DNA from: Oceanobacillus jeddahensis
Lineage (GTDB): Bacteria > Bacillota > Bacilli > Bacillales > Amphibacillaceae
DNA: 64,000 nt
NCBI RefSeq assembly: GCF_000750635.1
Contig: NZ_CCDM010000008.1
Span: forward strand, 1-64,000
Reading direction: 5' to 3'
Notes under the pieces: model-generated
Databases searched by the model: none
Told to the model about the DNA's origin: nothing
The model's input: the letters and a program-made list of their open reading frames with translations, nothing else
Shown here: positions 9,709-19,489 of the stretch, one piece after another
How positions within the stretch are numbered: the stretch's first letter is position 1
Layout: every line of letters begins with the position of its first letter
Program-made: the position numbers and the translations under genes

Positions 9709-10115
9709 CTATAAACAATATTATACCACCTGCAAAAATAAATAAAACGTTTCTTCTTTATAATATCAGAAAACCTGATATTCGTTAAAGGGAGGCATAA
9801 AAGCATATGGTGTTTTCTTAAAATCTTCTATACAATGCTGACATACAACCCTTTCTCGGAATAAAAGCCTTTCCAGATAGTTTTACTGCGCTATTAATAA
9901 TGATGGAAGACGCTAATATTTAAATATATCGTCCATCATACATAGGATAGAAAAGTTATCTTATTTCCTACTTACCAAGATTATATCTCTTCATTTTTGG
10001 GTATAGAGTTCATATACCTTAATCTTTCCCTAAACATTATGGATATATTTATTCCATTTTTCAGGGTCTCCCTCTAAAATGGAAAGGTATGTAAAAATTT
10101 TTATTGGAGGCGACT
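9709..10115. other. Intergenic region with dispersed-repeat copy
   Basis: A+T-rich stretch without a supported gene. It carries a copy of the motif CCTGATATTCGTTAAAGG (9774-9791), nearly identical to 4476-4493. The copy continues with a GTTTTCTTAA block that is also found near 26917. Confidence 0.45.
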
Positions 10116-10976
10116 ATGGATATTAAACAATTCGGCAAAGATTTTATGAAACGTTTTACCGAAAATAATACGACATTACTTGCAGCTGCGCTTGCTTATT
10201 ATTTTCTTTTAGCCGTCTTCCCACTTCTTATCGTTGGTTTTGCAATTATCCCTTATTTTAACATAAGTCCTGATGATGCTGTCGGGTTTATCGGCTCCAT
10301 CTTACCGCAAGAACTTGCAGCAACTTTTGAAGAAAATATCATCAGCTTGGTAGAAACACCCCGCGGCGGACTATTGACTGTCGGGATTTTGGGTACCATT
10401 TGGTCTGCATCCAACGGGATCAATGCTTTCATTAAGGTATCAAATCAAGCGTTTGAAGTGGAAGAAACCAGATCATTTATCAAAGCTCGCGGAATAGCCA
10501 TTCTGTTGACTATCGGAATACTGTTAGCGGCTATTTCATCTATTATTCTTTTGGTGTTTGGAGACGCTATTATCAATTTCTTGATTTCCTTTATTGGTAT
10601 CAGTGAAGGTACAGAACTTATCCTACAAATATCACGTTTAGTGATGGTCATTGTTATTGTTACCGTTATTTTACTTGGTCTGTATCGTTTTGCACCAAAT
10701 AAACGGCTTCCTTTCCGCCATATTCTACCTGGAACCTTGACAGCAAGTATTTTATGGCTGGTAAGCTCTTTTGCTTTTTCTATTTATGTATCTAACTTTG
10801 GCAATTACTCTGCGACGTATGGAAGCCTTGGGGGGATTATCATCCTGATGATCTGGTTTTTCTTAACAGGAATTATCCTCTTGGTAGGAGCGCTGCTAAA
10901 CAGTATGTACCACCAGAAAAAAGTAGATGACTCCACAGCAGCCAAAAAAGAAACGGCGAGCAGCAAGGAAGTCTAA
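10116..10976 (+). CDS. YihY/BrkB family inner-membrane protein
   Basis: A protein of 286 residues with six predicted membrane segments (about 28-50, 90-112, 132-158, 172-196, 208-230, 240-266). Family motifs are clear: AAALAYYFLLAVFPLLI near the N-terminus and a Trp-Ser-Ala-Ser-Asn-Gly block. The family was once called ribonuclease BN, which is wrong for these membrane proteins; a transport or envelope role is likely but unproven. Start ATG 10116 has GGAGG 5 bases upstream; the in-frame TTG at 10104 overlaps that site. Confidence 0.88.
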   Translation: MDIKQFGKDFMKRFTENNTTLLAAALAYYFLLAVFPLLIVGFAIIPYFNISPDDAVGFIGSILPQELAATFEENIISLVETPRGGLLTVGILGTIWSASNGINAFIKVSNQAFEVEETRSFIKARGIAILLTIGILLAAISSIILLVFGDAIINFLISFIGISEGTELILQISRLVMVIVIVTVILLGLYRFAPNKRLPFRHILPGTLTASILWLVSSFAFSIYVSNFGNYSATYGSLGGIIILMIWFFLTGIILLVGALLNSMYHQKKVDDSTAAKKETASSKEV

Positions 10977-10982
10977 TATTAG

Positions 10983-11027
10983 AAATCAAAGCCTGTCTTC
11001 TTAACATAGAGACAGGCTTTGATTTTT
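10983..11027. terminator. Bidirectional terminator
   Basis: A 15-bp stem (AAATCAAAGCCTGTCT pairing with its complement) followed by T-rich sequence, between convergent genes. Confidence 0.9.
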
Positions 11028-11035
11028 ATTATTAT

Positions 11036-12211
11036 TTAGAAAAAATCTGCAAGATATGGATGTTTTTTCTTAGGAAGATACGCATCCAGCTTTACCATAT
11101 TTTCTAATTCACCAGAGATAAACGCCTGCTGGTAAAGCTGCTCCAAGGTTTGTTTTCCTAACAAAATCATCGTTAATTGTTGAATTGTCACCGATGCTGT
11201 CACATTCTCTCCTGCCGTGTCCTCTGTTTTTTCTGCATAATGTGATCCATTTTGAAAATAAATATGATAAATGCCGCTGTTTTCTTCCAAAACGTCATCT
11301 TCCACTTTCAATCGATAGCTTTCTTCCTTTTCTGCCGGCGTCAAGAATGGATATACCTTTAGAAAGGCTTCTACATCAACAATTCTTGTCATAAAATATG
11401 GCTTTTGTTCTTGCTTTGCCCTCGGTTCTTCCAGAAAAAGCGGAAGTAAACCATCATCCGGCAGTGTCAAATGTACTTCCTTTGCCATCGAATCATGATT
11501 GGCAATAAACTGCAGCAGCCGCTTTTTACTATCCGGGGTAACAGCAACCCATTCATCGATGTCCAGCTTACTATTCTTTACCTGATAACGTATATATCCA
11601 TCTGCCTTTCCTGCATCATCATAACTTATCGCTGTGATTAATTCTTCTTTGCTGAAAATCCTGTGTTCCCACCAATGATCATCACGGATAAGCATCCCTG
11701 TATACAGTTCGGTATAAGCCTGATAGACCTTTTTTAAAATGATTTCTTCATGCTTTTTCATCCGACGCACATAACCTGTTATACCCTTAAATTTAGGAAC
11801 GTGCTCCATCGGAATCGTAAACTGCATTTCATTGATCGTCATTTCCCAACCGAATTTCCGGTAAAATGGAACACTGAATGGCGCCAGATAAGAAACAAGG
11901 TAACCTGCTTTCTTCATTTCACTTAAAGTGTGGATAAGCAACTGCCGAACAGCTCCTTTCCTCCGATACTCCGGCCAAGTTGCAACCGAGGCAATTCCCC
12001 CTGTTTTCATAACCTTGCCATGAATGCTTGTTTCCAGCGGAATCAAATGCACCTTTGCAGCAAGATTTTCTCCTTCCATCCAGCCCCAAACCGTTTCATT
12101 CTTTTTTGCTTTCTTTTTCTTTTCTATCTCTTCTGGTACAAGCGTAACTTGAAAGGCAAAGGCAGACAACTCATAAATTTCATCATTTGTTACTGGAATT
12201 TGTTTAATCAT
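11036..12211 (-). CDS. Eis-like GNAT N-acetyltransferase
   Basis: A protein of 391 residues. It has an N-terminal GNAT domain with the acetyl-CoA loop (GIASVATWPEYRRKGAVRQL at about 73-92), a second GNAT-like region, and a C-terminal SCP2-type sterol-carrier fold. This is the layout of Eis proteins, which in mycobacteria acetylate aminoglycosides and lysine side chains. The substrate here cannot be told. Start ATG 12211 has GAGGAGGG 6 bases upstream; the GTG- or TTG-type starts upstream lack one. The next gene upstream on the same strand (12244-12894) is close enough to share a transcript. Confidence 0.85.
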   Translation of the reverse strand: MIKQIPVTNDEIYELSAFAFQVTLVPEEIEKKKKAKKNETVWGWMEGENLAAKVHLIPLETSIHGKVMKTGGIASVATWPEYRRKGAVRQLLIHTLSEMKKAGYLVSYLAPFSVPFYRKFGWEMTINEMQFTIPMEHVPKFKGITGYVRRMKKHEEIILKKVYQAYTELYTGMLIRDDHWWEHRIFSKEELITAISYDDAGKADGYIRYQVKNSKLDIDEWVAVTPDSKKRLLQFIANHDSMAKEVHLTLPDDGLLPLFLEEPRAKQEQKPYFMTRIVDVEAFLKVYPFLTPAEKEESYRLKVEDDVLEENSGIYHIYFQNGSHYAEKTEDTAGENVTASVTIQQLTMILLGKQTLEQLYQQAFISGELENMVKLDAYLPKKKHPYLADFF

Positions 12212-12243
12212 AACAGCCCTCCTCTTTGACAAATAAAGCCGAT

Positions 12244-12894
12244 TTATTTCTTCTGCTGCCGGTACAAATCAATCGATTTATACCCTTGGGACAAAATATC
12301 AAGCATTTGCTGTTTGCGCTTATCACGTGTCTTTTCTTGTTTCGCAGAAAAAAGATAACGTGCCCAGTCTTTTTGATAGCCTGGTGTCAAACTCCGGTAA
12401 AACGAAAGCACCTCCGGAAATTCTACTAATAACGCTTCTACATCTTTCACCTTCTCAGCATAATCTGCTACGCGCTGGCTCGATGAGGTAGGTTTCTTCT
12501 CTTTTCGTTCTTCGCGTTTTAAGCCAATTACAGTAAACACATCATCCATTCGCACCATTCGAGCAAATTTCAAATCACTTTCCGGCACATAACCTTCTTC
12601 GTCCACCTTCATAGCAGGGAAAATCTCATCCCTATGGATAGAGGTGTTATAGCGTTTATTTCCCTTTTTAGGGTAAGCAAAAAATAAATACCCTTTTGGC
12701 AGTAATAATTTTTTCTCTAAAATTTGATTTGTATATGTAATCATTTCATCCAACGTTTCTACAAAAATAAAAATAGCATCATGCTCTTGTTGCAATGCTT
12801 GGTTCTGCTCTGTGAACATATGATAATCAGCTGGTTTGTTGATTATAGCCAAGCTTTTGTATTTATCTAGCTTTAATTTATCTATAATTGACAT
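12244..12894 (-). CDS. YdeI/OmpD-associated (OmdA) family protein
   Basis: A protein of 216 residues. The C-terminal 60 residues match the OmdA pattern: EFPEVLSFYRSLTPGYQKDW, then a TRDKRKQQMLDIL helix. The N-terminal half carries a region common in YdeI proteins of Firmicutes. Members have been tied to bacteriocin or peptide resistance, but biochemical function is not established. Start ATG 12894 is preceded by AGGGAGTG at 6 bases; the in-frame GTG at 12903 lies inside that site. It is followed by the Eis-like gene after 32 bases. Confidence 0.7.
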   Translation of the reverse strand: MSIIDKLKLDKYKSLAIINKPADYHMFTEQNQALQQEHDAIFIFVETLDEMITYTNQILEKKLLLPKGYLFFAYPKKGNKRYNTSIHRDEIFPAMKVDEEGYVPESDLKFARMVRMDDVFTVIGLKREERKEKKPTSSSQRVADYAEKVKDVEALLVEFPEVLSFYRSLTPGYQKDWARYLFSAKQEKTRDKRKQQMLDILSQGYKSIDLYRQQKK

Positions 12895-13090
12895 AATATT
12901 CACTCCCTACGTTATGTAAATATATCATTGCACTTCACTTTTTACCAAGATGAAACGATGAGGTGCAAACAATACATCTTTTCAGTGGATGTAGATTGGT
13001 ATCTTCATTATACCAAATCTTCTTTAAAAAATTCTCAAAGTGCTACAGTTGTAACGATTTTATTTTTAAATTTATCCGTTTCTTAAGATT

Positions 13091-13130
13091 AAAAATCATC
13101 GACGAAGCCTTGTGCTTCATCGATGATTTC
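13091..13130. terminator. Terminator of the lactate permease operon
   Basis: The stem AAATCATCGA.GAAGC pairs with its near-complement around a 5-base loop, giving a run of T on the minus strand just after the permease stop. Confidence 0.8.
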
Positions 13131-13135
13131 CTGTT

Positions 13136-14746
13136 TTATCCTCCGATAAGGTGCAATAGTATAGACACAGCTGAAACACCAACTCCTGCAATCAATGTGT
13201 AGATAAGCGTAATTTTATATACTTCCGACTCTCTTCCTTGTGCATTCGTTGTACTTGTTCCTAATATAATATTGGCTGGTGAAATGACATTACCAATCGC
13301 TCCACCTGTTGACTGTGCAGCAATTACAAGAGGTAGTGATAAACCTTCCATCGAATCGACGACAGAACCATGTAACGGTGAGAACAGAACATTGGATGAC
13401 GTATTTGATGAGGTCATAAATGCCCCGATAATCCCGATTATATTTGCTAAACCAGCATAAATACCCGGCGTAGAAACTTCTGCAATGCCTAGCGCAAGTA
13501 CGTTTGTTTGTCCTGAGTTTTCCATAATCATTGTCATTGTTAAAAATCCTGTGATTGCCAGTGATGCTCCTAATGCATTATTCTTCAAGCCAGAAAATAC
13601 ATTTTTAGTAGTGTTTTTATGGTGTAATCCTAAACGCTTGTACCAGAAGTAAGCAAAGATAACCGATACAAGTAAATAGAATCCTGGATGTGTCAATGGA
13701 GCTATAGGGGAATATGCTTCTTCAGCTTCCATTTCAAAGCCGTATCCTGTTTCAACTGCCGGGAAGGAAAATCCGAATTCAAACTGTTCCAGAAAGCTTT
13801 GAATCGGCCCGATTCCAAGAAATATAATACTGATTACCGACAAAACGTAATACGGCATAAAAGCCTGATGCAATGATATATCCGGCTTCTCTCCAGTTTC
13901 TGAATCAGTCTCTTCCAGAATGTTCGTTAATTCGTCTAACTCTGATTTTTCACTATACTTCTTCCTTTTGGAAAGCATAAATAAAGCGCCAAAAGCTAAA
14001 ATCGTCGGGATAAACGTACTTAGCTCTGCGTTAAAGCTTACCATAGCAAGCTGTCCTCCGCCGTGAATCAGCGAAATAATGATAACAGCCAGAAAACCTT
14101 CTTTTATTCCTTTCCATTTAGCATAAATCCAGCAAATCATCATACCAGCTATTATATTGGGGAGCCATAATAGAATTCCGGTATAGAGGAGTGTTAATGT
14201 TGTATCTTCAATTTGCACTGCATTTATAGTAGCAATCCAGCCAACACCGAGCGTTCCAAACATGTTCGCCCATGAATGCCCTATTAACGGAATAACAATT
14301 GCAGCTACAGGTTTCACACCTAATCCAACTAGTAACGGTGCGACAACAGCAATTGGTACCCCAAATCCAGCTACACCCTGAAGAAAAGAGGCAAATACCC
14401 AACCAAATCCAAGGACAAGAAACAAGTAATTTCCACTATGGTTTTGTATCTTTTCCCGGATAACTTTAAACGAACCAGATTCATCTGTAACATGGTATAG
14501 CATTAAAGCAAACCATACAACCAACAAGATAAAGAATGCTTCCCAAACGCCTTTTCCAAATCCAACAGCCAGCGTTTCGAAAGGGGCTTCAAACATAAAG
14601 TAACCTAGTAATGTCGCCAAGCCCATTGCAATCCATCCCGAAGTTCCGCCAGACCATTTAAAAACAACTAACATTAGAAGCAGCAGAACTAATGGTGCAA
14701 TAGCTAATAACCAATGCAATAAATCAACCGGTAAATTATTTTCCAT
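13136..14746 (-). CDS. L-lactate permease (LctP/LldP family)
   Basis: A protein of 536 residues with about 13 membrane segments and the family's QGVAGFGVPIAVVAPLL block near residue 120, where lactate permeases have a conserved Gly-rich loop. The family takes up L-lactate or glycolate with protons. A hydrophilic loop rich in Glu/Asp (about 275-305) separates the halves. Start ATG 14746 is preceded by GGAGGA at 6 bases. It is downstream of the gamma-glutamyltransferase-like gene with a gap of about 33 bases, so the two are probably co-transcribed. A specific link between the two functions is not obvious. Confidence 0.88.
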   Translation of the reverse strand: MENNLPVDLLHWLLAIAPLVLLLLMLVVFKWSGGTSGWIAMGLATLLGYFMFEAPFETLAVGFGKGVWEAFFILLVVWFALMLYHVTDESGSFKVIREKIQNHSGNYLFLVLGFGWVFASFLQGVAGFGVPIAVVAPLLVGLGVKPVAAIVIPLIGHSWANMFGTLGVGWIATINAVQIEDTTLTLLYTGILLWLPNIIAGMMICWIYAKWKGIKEGFLAVIIISLIHGGGQLAMVSFNAELSTFIPTILAFGALFMLSKRKKYSEKSELDELTNILEETDSETGEKPDISLHQAFMPYYVLSVISIIFLGIGPIQSFLEQFEFGFSFPAVETGYGFEMEAEEAYSPIAPLTHPGFYLLVSVIFAYFWYKRLGLHHKNTTKNVFSGLKNNALGASLAITGFLTMTMIMENSGQTNVLALGIAEVSTPGIYAGLANIIGIIGAFMTSSNTSSNVLFSPLHGSVVDSMEGLSLPLVIAAQSTGGAIGNVISPANIILGTSTTNAQGRESEVYKITLIYTLIAGVGVSAVSILLHLIGG

Positions 14747-14779
14747 TATCCATTCCTCCAAAGTAATTGTTCTTAAAGC

Positions 14780-16429
14780 CTACCAGCATAAGGCAATTCC
14801 ATCCCCGCGCGGATCTGCTCCAGCACTATATACCCCTCTTTCATGATCAATCACGATCCCTTGTGCATGGCCCATTGTCTCAGAATAGTCCTCTACGATT
14901 TCAACTTCATGGCCGCGCCTTCTTAAATCTTTAAAGATTTCATCAGATACTCTTCCTTCTAACTTAAGTGTAGAACTGTCTTCACCCCATTTTTTCCCAT
15001 ACAGCCAGCGTGGTGCTTCAATCGTTTGCTGCATGTTATAGCCAAAATCAATCACTTTCGTAAGCATGGCACACTGGGTTTGCGGCTGCCCTTCACCGCC
15101 CATTGCTCCAAAAAGCATAAATGGCTTGCCATTCTTTAATGCCATTCCGGGAATAATCGTATGGAATGTGCGCTTATTTGGTTCTAACGTATTTGGGTGA
15201 TTTTCATCCAGACTAAAATGGGATCCCCGATTCTGAAGGAAGAAACCGCAGCTCTCCGGCATAAATCCAGAACCAAATTCATGAAAGATACTTTGTATAA
15301 GGGAAATACTATTCCCTTCTTTATCCACGACACTAAGATAGGCTGTGTCTCTGCCATGATCAACCTCAGGAAGTTCTTCCAGATTTTCCAGCCGGTTTAC
15401 TTCTTCCCAGGAGAAATGACCATAAACCTCTTCCGATAAAGATTTAGATAAGAGTTTGTCATAAGGGAGATCAATCGATTCCAGATCGGTAACCCACTCA
15501 TCTCTGAAACGAAATTTAAGTTTGGCTGTTTCTGCCATCAGGTGATAATAGTCCGGCGTACCATCCCCAATGGAGACCAAATCATTTTTCTCTAACATAT
15601 TCAGCATCATTAGCACAGCAATTCCTTGTGTGTTCGGTTTCACCTGATAGATGTCATAACCTCTGTAAGAGCTGGATAAGGGACGATCCCATTCAACAGT
15701 GTGGTTTCTAAAATCTTCTTTTACTAAAAGACCTCCATGCTTCTCCATCGCAGCAATAATTTTGTCTGTAATTTCCCCATCATAAAAAGCATCTCTTCCC
15801 GATTTAGACAGTTGTTTGAAAGCCCATGCCAAATCAGTCTGCACGAGTAACTCTCCTGTTAAAATGGGACGATCATTTTTAAAGAATATCTTTTTAGTTG
15901 TCGAATATTCACTTAATAAATCAGCTTTTTCTTGAATATAACTGCTTACCCTGTCTGTTATCGGAAAACCATTTTCCGCATAATGAATTGCATCTTCAAA
16001 CAAAGCTCCCCATTTCAACTTTCCATATTGCTGGTGCAGTTCCCACCAGCCATCTACTGTTCCCGGAATGGTATTGGCGGCTAATGGTCCACGTTCCGGA
16101 ATCTCCTTCAATTCCTGCTGTTTATAAACTTCCCGGGTTACTTGATTTCCAGATTTACCGCTTCCATTTAGAGATTTAACTTCTTTTTCCTTCTCATCCC
16201 AAACTAAAGCGAATAAATCTCCTCCCAGCCCTGCCATATGCGGGATTACGACACAGAGTACAGCATTTACTGCAATTGCCGCTTCTACTGCATGTCCTCC
16301 TTGGTCCAAGATTCTTTTTCCTGTTTGTGTAGCTAAATAGTGCGGCGACGTAACAGCTCCATTTCTTCCTTCAGCTACTGGTCTTCCAGTCTCCAAATAA
16401 GAATAATTTTTGCCGTTTCCAAGTTTCAA
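14780..16429 (-). CDS. Gamma-glutamyltransferase family protein
   Basis: A protein of 549 residues belonging to the Ntn-hydrolase gamma-glutamyltranspeptidase family. It would be synthesised as one chain and self-cleaved before the catalytic Thr in DHGRDTAYLSVVD (Thr at about 362). Substrate-site features AGLGGDLF near 75 and the GAMGGEGQPQTQ block near 460 are present. No signal peptide is seen, unlike secreted Bacillus Ggt. The protein is thus more like cytoplasmic YwrD-type enzymes and may act on gamma-glutamyl compounds or other amides. The start is TTG 16429, 7 bases after GAGGAGG; an upstream ATG lacks a site. Confidence 0.85.
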   Translation of the reverse strand: MKLGNGKNYSYLETGRPVAEGRNGAVTSPHYLATQTGKRILDQGGHAVEAAIAVNAVLCVVIPHMAGLGGDLFALVWDEKEKEVKSLNGSGKSGNQVTREVYKQQELKEIPERGPLAANTIPGTVDGWWELHQQYGKLKWGALFEDAIHYAENGFPITDRVSSYIQEKADLLSEYSTTKKIFFKNDRPILTGELLVQTDLAWAFKQLSKSGRDAFYDGEITDKIIAAMEKHGGLLVKEDFRNHTVEWDRPLSSSYRGYDIYQVKPNTQGIAVLMMLNMLEKNDLVSIGDGTPDYYHLMAETAKLKFRFRDEWVTDLESIDLPYDKLLSKSLSEEVYGHFSWEEVNRLENLEELPEVDHGRDTAYLSVVDKEGNSISLIQSIFHEFGSGFMPESCGFFLQNRGSHFSLDENHPNTLEPNKRTFHTIIPGMALKNGKPFMLFGAMGGEGQPQTQCAMLTKVIDFGYNMQQTIEAPRWLYGKKWGEDSSTLKLEGRVSDEIFKDLRRRGHEVEIVEDYSETMGHAQGIVIDHERGVYSAGADPRGDGIALCW

Positions 16430-16687
16430 AATAATACCTCCTCTTTCATTAATAACCATTCCCTGTCCCTTTTCCCTTAATCTATTATCATAAAAACATT
16501 GATTTTTGAGGAAATTTTGACTTTATTCATGTAAAGCATTCCTTTATTTCTCATCTCGATATGTACACCATACTGTTTCAAGAAAATTCTGGAAAATATC
16601 AGGAGGAGCTGGCTGCGTAAGAGTATATTTTTCGAAATATGAACAGCTTTTGTCAGCTATGTTGAAAGAATTATAAAGCGATCTCCA

Positions 16688-16736
16688 AACAAAAATCCCC
16701 GGAATCAAAACAAGTTGACTCCGGGGATTTTTGTTA
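16688..16736. terminator. Terminator downstream of gnd / upstream region of ggt
   Basis: A perfect stem of about 15 bp (ACAAAAATCCCCGGA and complement). It lies after the gnd stop at 16759 on the minus strand and ends in ATTTTTGT. Confidence 0.85.
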
Positions 16737-16758
16737 TTATTCATTTCTTACCAAGCCA

Positions 16759-18165
16759 TTAAAACCATTGAGAATGGAAGACACCATCTTTATCTTTACG
16801 CTCATACGTATGCGCACCAAAATAATCACGCTGCGCCTGGATTAAGTTAGCTGGCAAATCCTCTGAACGATAGCTGTCATAATAAGCAATTGCACTAGCG
16901 AATGTTGGCACCGCAACACCATGTTGTACTGCTAAAGAAACAACCTTACGAAGCGATGCTTGATAACCTTCTACAATTTCTTTGAAATAAGGGTCCAGCA
17001 TAAGGTTTGGTAAATCCGCATCACGATCATACGCTTCTTTAATTTTTTGCAAGAAATTCGCACGGATAATGCATCCACCACGCCAAATCATGGCAATATC
17101 CCCATATTTCAAGTCCCAATTATTTTCTTGAGATGCTGCACGCATTTGGGCAAATCCTTGTGCATAAGAAACAATTTTACTCATATAAAGAGCTTGACGA
17201 ATTGCTTCAATGAGATCTTCTTTGCTTTCTGATATGTCTGTTTTGGCAGGTCCAGTTAATACTTTGCTTGCTTTTACGCGCTCGTCTTTCAAAGAAGAAA
17301 TAAAGCGTGCAAAGACAGACTCTGTAATTAACGGAAGCGGTACACCCAAATCTAATGCATTTTTACTTGTCCATTTTCCAGTACCCTTTTGACCGGCTTT
17401 ATCAAGAATCACTTCAACTAACGGCTTCCCGGTGTCGTCATCTGTTTTTGTGAAAATATCTGCTGTAATTTCAATTAAGAAGCTATCAAGCTCTCCTTTA
17501 TTCCATTCTTTAAATACTTCATGGAGTTCTTCAGCATCTAAACCGGCTACGTTTTTCATTAGATCATATGCTTCTGCAATTAACTGCATATCTCCATATT
17601 CAATTCCATTATGAACCATTTTCACAAAATGGCCTGCACCGTTTGGCCCAATGTAAGTAACACATGGATCGCCATCAACTTTAGCAGAAATAGCTTCAAA
17701 AATTGGAGCAACAAGATCATAAGCTTCTTTTTGTCCACCAGGCATCATAGAAGGCCCTTTTAATGCTCCTTCTTCTCCACCAGATACACCCGTTCCGATG
17801 AAATGAATACCTGTCTTATCTAATTCTTCATTACGACGCATCGTATCTTCATAGAGTGTGTTTCCTCCATCGATTAAAACATCGCCGTCCTCTAAGTATG
17901 GATGTAAAGATGCAATCGTTGCATCTGTTGCAGGTCCTGCTTGAACCATAAGCATAATTCTACGTGGTTTCTCCAGGGATTGTACAAATTCCTCAATCGT
18001 TTTTGCACCGTAGAAGTTTTTTCCTTTTGCTTCGTTTGCCATAAAGTTTTCTGTTTTCTCATACGTACGGTTGAAAACAGATACCGCAAAGCCTCGGCTT
18101 TCTATATTTAACGCGATATTTTTTCCCATAACGGCTAAACCAATAACACCAATTTCTTGCTTCAT
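16759..18165 (-). CDS. gnd: 6-phosphogluconate dehydrogenase, decarboxylating
   Basis: A protein of 468 residues, the full family length. It carries the N-terminal NADP-binding motif GVIGLAVMGKNIA, the substrate loop GTGVSGGEEGALKGPSMMPGG (split around residue 125-145), the catalytic Lys-Met-Val-His-Asn-Gly block and a C-terminal His-rich tail. It oxidises 6-phosphogluconate to ribulose 5-phosphate and carbon dioxide in the oxidative pentose phosphate pathway. Start ATG 18165 has AGAGAGG about 9 bases upstream; the longer in-frame extension is not conserved. It is monocistronic between two terminators. Confidence 0.96.
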   Translation of the reverse strand: MKQEIGVIGLAVMGKNIALNIESRGFAVSVFNRTYEKTENFMANEAKGKNFYGAKTIEEFVQSLEKPRRIMLMVQAGPATDATIASLHPYLEDGDVLIDGGNTLYEDTMRRNEELDKTGIHFIGTGVSGGEEGALKGPSMMPGGQKEAYDLVAPIFEAISAKVDGDPCVTYIGPNGAGHFVKMVHNGIEYGDMQLIAEAYDLMKNVAGLDAEELHEVFKEWNKGELDSFLIEITADIFTKTDDDTGKPLVEVILDKAGQKGTGKWTSKNALDLGVPLPLITESVFARFISSLKDERVKASKVLTGPAKTDISESKEDLIEAIRQALYMSKIVSYAQGFAQMRAASQENNWDLKYGDIAMIWRGGCIIRANFLQKIKEAYDRDADLPNLMLDPYFKEIVEGYQASLRKVVSLAVQHGVAVPTFASAIAYYDSYRSEDLPANLIQAQRDYFGAHTYERKDKDGVFHSQWF

Positions 18166-18329
18166 ATATACTCGATCCTCTCTGCCTAAAAAATTTAAAA
18201 TGAATCTTTTTTTATTATAACGGATTTCTTTCCAATAAACCAAGTCCCACGCTATTTTTTCTAAATACTATGATAAGTCAGACGAATGCAGCGGTTCTTT
18301 TATTATCATTAGGGTATGCCAAACATGTA

Positions 18330-18377
18330 AAAAAACATCAATCCGCAGCATCACATAACTGCAAATTGATGTTTTTT
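18330..18377. terminator. Terminator of the CotD-like gene
   Basis: The stem AAAAAACATCAAT pairs with ATTGATGTTTTTT around a 22-base loop, just after the stop of the minus-strand coat gene. Confidence 0.8.
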
Positions 18378-18393
18378 ATTTACATACAATCCT

Positions 18394-18810
18394 TTAGCAT
18401 CCACAAGGGCCTTGTGGTGGGCAAGGATGATGCGGCTTCCCGCACATAACATGCTGTTCTTTAATATCATTTACAACGGATTCTGTATGAGGGAAATAGT
18501 GTTTGTGTGTTGTCATATGCTTATTAACATTTGTTGTGTGACTAGGATGGATATGCTTTACTTCTGTATTTGAAACGTTTGTTTTTACGTATTGCTTTGT
18601 TGGAGAGACTTGTGTCGGGCCTTGTTGTGTAGGTGATACTTGTGGCGCACAGAATTCTGGCTGCATTTGTTGTTGTGGCTTTTGCTGCATCGGCATCTGT
18701 TGTGGCATTCCATTGCCATTGCAATTTCCATTCATAGAAGCTCCTTGTACCTGTTGGTTCCCCCAGCCTTGATTAAATTGTCCTTGATGATGTTTATTAC
18801 TACCTCTCAC
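18394..18810 (-). CDS. CotD-like inner spore coat protein
   Basis: A protein of 138 residues. The N-terminal half is low complexity, rich in Gln, Met, Asn and Pro. The C-terminal half carries the CotD signature: HIHPSHTTNVNKH, then HKHYFPHTESVV, and a Cys/Pro/Gly-rich end (CGKPHHPCPPQGPCGC). CotD is a spore coat component of Bacillus. Start GTG 18810 lies 9 bases after AAGGAGG; ATG 18831 overlaps that site. Expression is presumably in the mother cell late in sporulation, although I did not find a convincing sigma-K promoter. Confidence 0.8.
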   Translation of the reverse strand: MRGSNKHHQGQFNQGWGNQQVQGASMNGNCNGNGMPQQMPMQQKPQQQMQPEFCAPQVSPTQQGPTQVSPTKQYVKTNVSNTEVKHIHPSHTTNVNKHMTTHKHYFPHTESVVNDIKEQHVMCGKPHHPCPPQGPCGC

Positions 18811-19144
18811 CGTAAAGGACCTCCTTTCCATTTCTTTAATCTTTCTCTATAGACTATGTGCACCCCACGTACTCGGTTTGATATAAAAACCTATTTTTCA
18901 GGAATTTCTCTTGGATAAAGACCTAAAAGTAATTTCTGCTGCAGGTAGACAAGTTCATTATAGAAGATGTTTAAAAGCCATAACTAATAGAAGGGGAATT
19001 TCTGTGTAAACGTACTTCTCCTCATCATTTTTTAAAATGAGGGGGAATGAGGAATTAAAACAAAAGTGGCAGATTAATTACGCCCACACTTGGGAAACTA
19101 TATACAAGGAAGTTTAAAATTTAATCAGTTAGTGGAGTGGTAAA
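18811..19144. other. Intergenic region
   Basis: No gene is visible. An imperfect hairpin lies at about 19017-19050 (CTTCTCCTCATC and AAAATGAGGGGG). The plus-strand promoter of the next gene should lie in the second half. Confidence 0.35.
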
Positions 19145-19414
19145 ATGAATTTCTTAACAGGATACTTACCAATAATGCTTGGTATTGGTGTGATTCTATT
19201 TCTAATAAGTATATTTTTAAAAGAAAAAAGAGTTGTTCCCCCGATGGTTGTCAGCTCACTCAGCCTTATTAGTATATTTATCAGTTATTTCTTCGAGGGA
19301 AGAGAGGAGTCTCTTATTGGATATATAAGTCTGGCTGCTTTTATCAGCTCCGTAGTTGTTCTAATAATAATGGTTGCTATTTCCTGGTTTCGTACACATC
19401 CAAATAATAAATAA
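19145..19414 (+). CDS. Small three-helix membrane protein
   Basis: A protein of 89 residues with three predicted membrane segments (about 5-25, 32-50, 60-82) and short polar ends. The layout resembles YesK-like small Bacillus membrane proteins, but no diagnostic motif is seen. The start ATG has GTGGAGTGG upstream. A strong terminator follows directly, so it is probably a single-gene transcript. Function unknown. Confidence 0.6.
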   Translation: MNFLTGYLPIMLGIGVILFLISIFLKEKRVVPPMVVSSLSLISIFISYFFEGREESLIGYISLAAFISSVVVLIIMVAISWFRTHPNNK

Positions 19415-19427
19415 AATGTATTTACGA

Positions 19428-19471
19428 TAAGAGGCTGTCTCCGCATTATACAATTGGAGACAGCCTCTTAT
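19428..19471. terminator. Bidirectional terminator
   Basis: A perfect 14-bp stem (AAGAGGCTGTCTCC with its complement), between convergent genes. Confidence 0.9.
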
Positions 19472-19489
19472 TGTGAAAATCTATTAGAA

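Noticed and set aside
14780..16429. Loss of the catalytic Thr in the gamma-glutamyltransferase-like protein
   Set aside because: At first the second Thr of the motif seemed missing, but alignment puts the nucleophile at the first Thr (DTAYLSVVD), which is present.
16544..16744. A 66-codon open frame on the minus strand
   Set aside because: It starts inside a perfect terminator hairpin and has no recognised features.
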